In this document: piece after piece, positions 63,962 to 64,000 of the stretch
Layout: each line of letters begins with the position of its first letter
Numbering within the stretch: the first letter of the stretch is position 1
From: Rickettsiella endosymbiont of Miltochrista miniata
GTDB taxonomy: Bacteria > Pseudomonadota > Gammaproteobacteria > Diplorickettsiales > Diplorickettsiaceae
Length of the DNA stretch: 64,000 nt
Direction: 5' to 3'
NCBI RefSeq assembly: GCF_964031245.1
Contig: NZ_OZ035017.1
Coordinates: 1,519,402-1,583,401, forward strand
Position numbers and translations under genes: made by a program
Notes under the pieces: generated by a model
What the model was told of the DNA's origin: nothing
What the model saw: only the letters and a program-made list of their open reading frames with translations
Database searches by the model: none

Positions 63962-64000
63962 TCAATATATCCTTATTTTAGGGATGATAAACATTACGAT

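Overview
The window is one continuous, AT-rich bacterial chromosome segment with tightly packed genes. The gene set is gammaproteobacterial: TamA/TamB, HslVU with ArgS and a SPOR protein, Dcd-ApbC-MetG-RnfB, YibN-GrxC-SecB-CoaE, NudF/TolC/ParE, DapA with a BamC-like lipoprotein, and Def-Fmt-RsmB. The low GC, the lone rnfB beside metG, the small cyanide-insensitive-type bd oxidase, an AmgK/MurU recycling pair, a eukaryotic-like protein kinase and several unrecognised effector-like or membrane proteins suggest a host-associated member of the Legionellales/Coxiellaceae, something like Rickettsiella. This placement is inference from gene content and style; no search was run.

Layout. 0.2-5 kb: an S24-like XRE regulator, nth, hemC, an acyltransferase and a PBP5-type carboxypeptidase. 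5-10.4 kb: an orphan membrane protein, then tamA-tamB. 10.4-17.2 kb (minus): APC permease, MscK-like channel, a MurG of unusual type and an M20 peptidase. 17.3-20.1 kb: rsmI-tyrS and an orphan tail-anchored protein. 20.1-25.1 kb (minus): argS-SPOR-hslV-hslU-DUF971. 25.3-29.6 kb: a GIN-domain protein, an OmpA-like lipoprotein and def-fmt-rsmB. 29.6-31.3 kb: a methyltransferase relic and an orphan gene. 31.3-33.9 kb (minus): cydA-cydB plus a 35-residue DUF2474 gene. 34.3-36.2 kb: thpR, tRNA-Ser, a minimal BamC and dapA. 36.6-42 kb: amgK-murU-proC, a protein kinase and pckA. 42-48 kb: trpS, dcd, apbC, metG, rnfB, carbonic anhydrase and tRNA-Glu. 48-55 kb: a methyltransferase, parE, nudF, tolC and a histidine-rich membrane protein. 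55-60.4 kb: coaE-secB-grxC-yibN, pmbA, a DUF1460 gene, HPr and an A-type Fe-S carrier. 60.4-64 kb: an aromatic amino acid permease, a 56-residue membrane peptide, a response regulator whose start is broken at a poly(A) tract, and a second S24-like XRE regulator.

The most unusual feature is a dispersed repeat of about 105-130 bp, with four full copies (31.4, 38.3, 48.0 and 59.5 kb) and three short solo ends (3.5, 35.0 and 36.2 kb). Every copy points the same way relative to its neighbour: one end (GCGAAGAGTAT) lies just upstream of a gene start or a tRNA. Each full copy also carries an AGGA followed 6-7 nt later by TTG. That TTG opens in frame into proC and into the DUF1460 gene, ends in an ATGA overlap with the DUF2474 start, and makes a closed 13-codon frame before tRNA-Glu. 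So the repeat appears to fill intercistronic gaps from stop codon to start codon and to supply translation starts.

Several ordinary-looking proteins have lost key residues. Both S24-like regulators lack the cleavage serine, the rhodanese lacks its cysteine, and BamC is reduced to its BamD-binding segment. No CRISPR array, rRNA, insertion sequence or prophage structural gene was seen.
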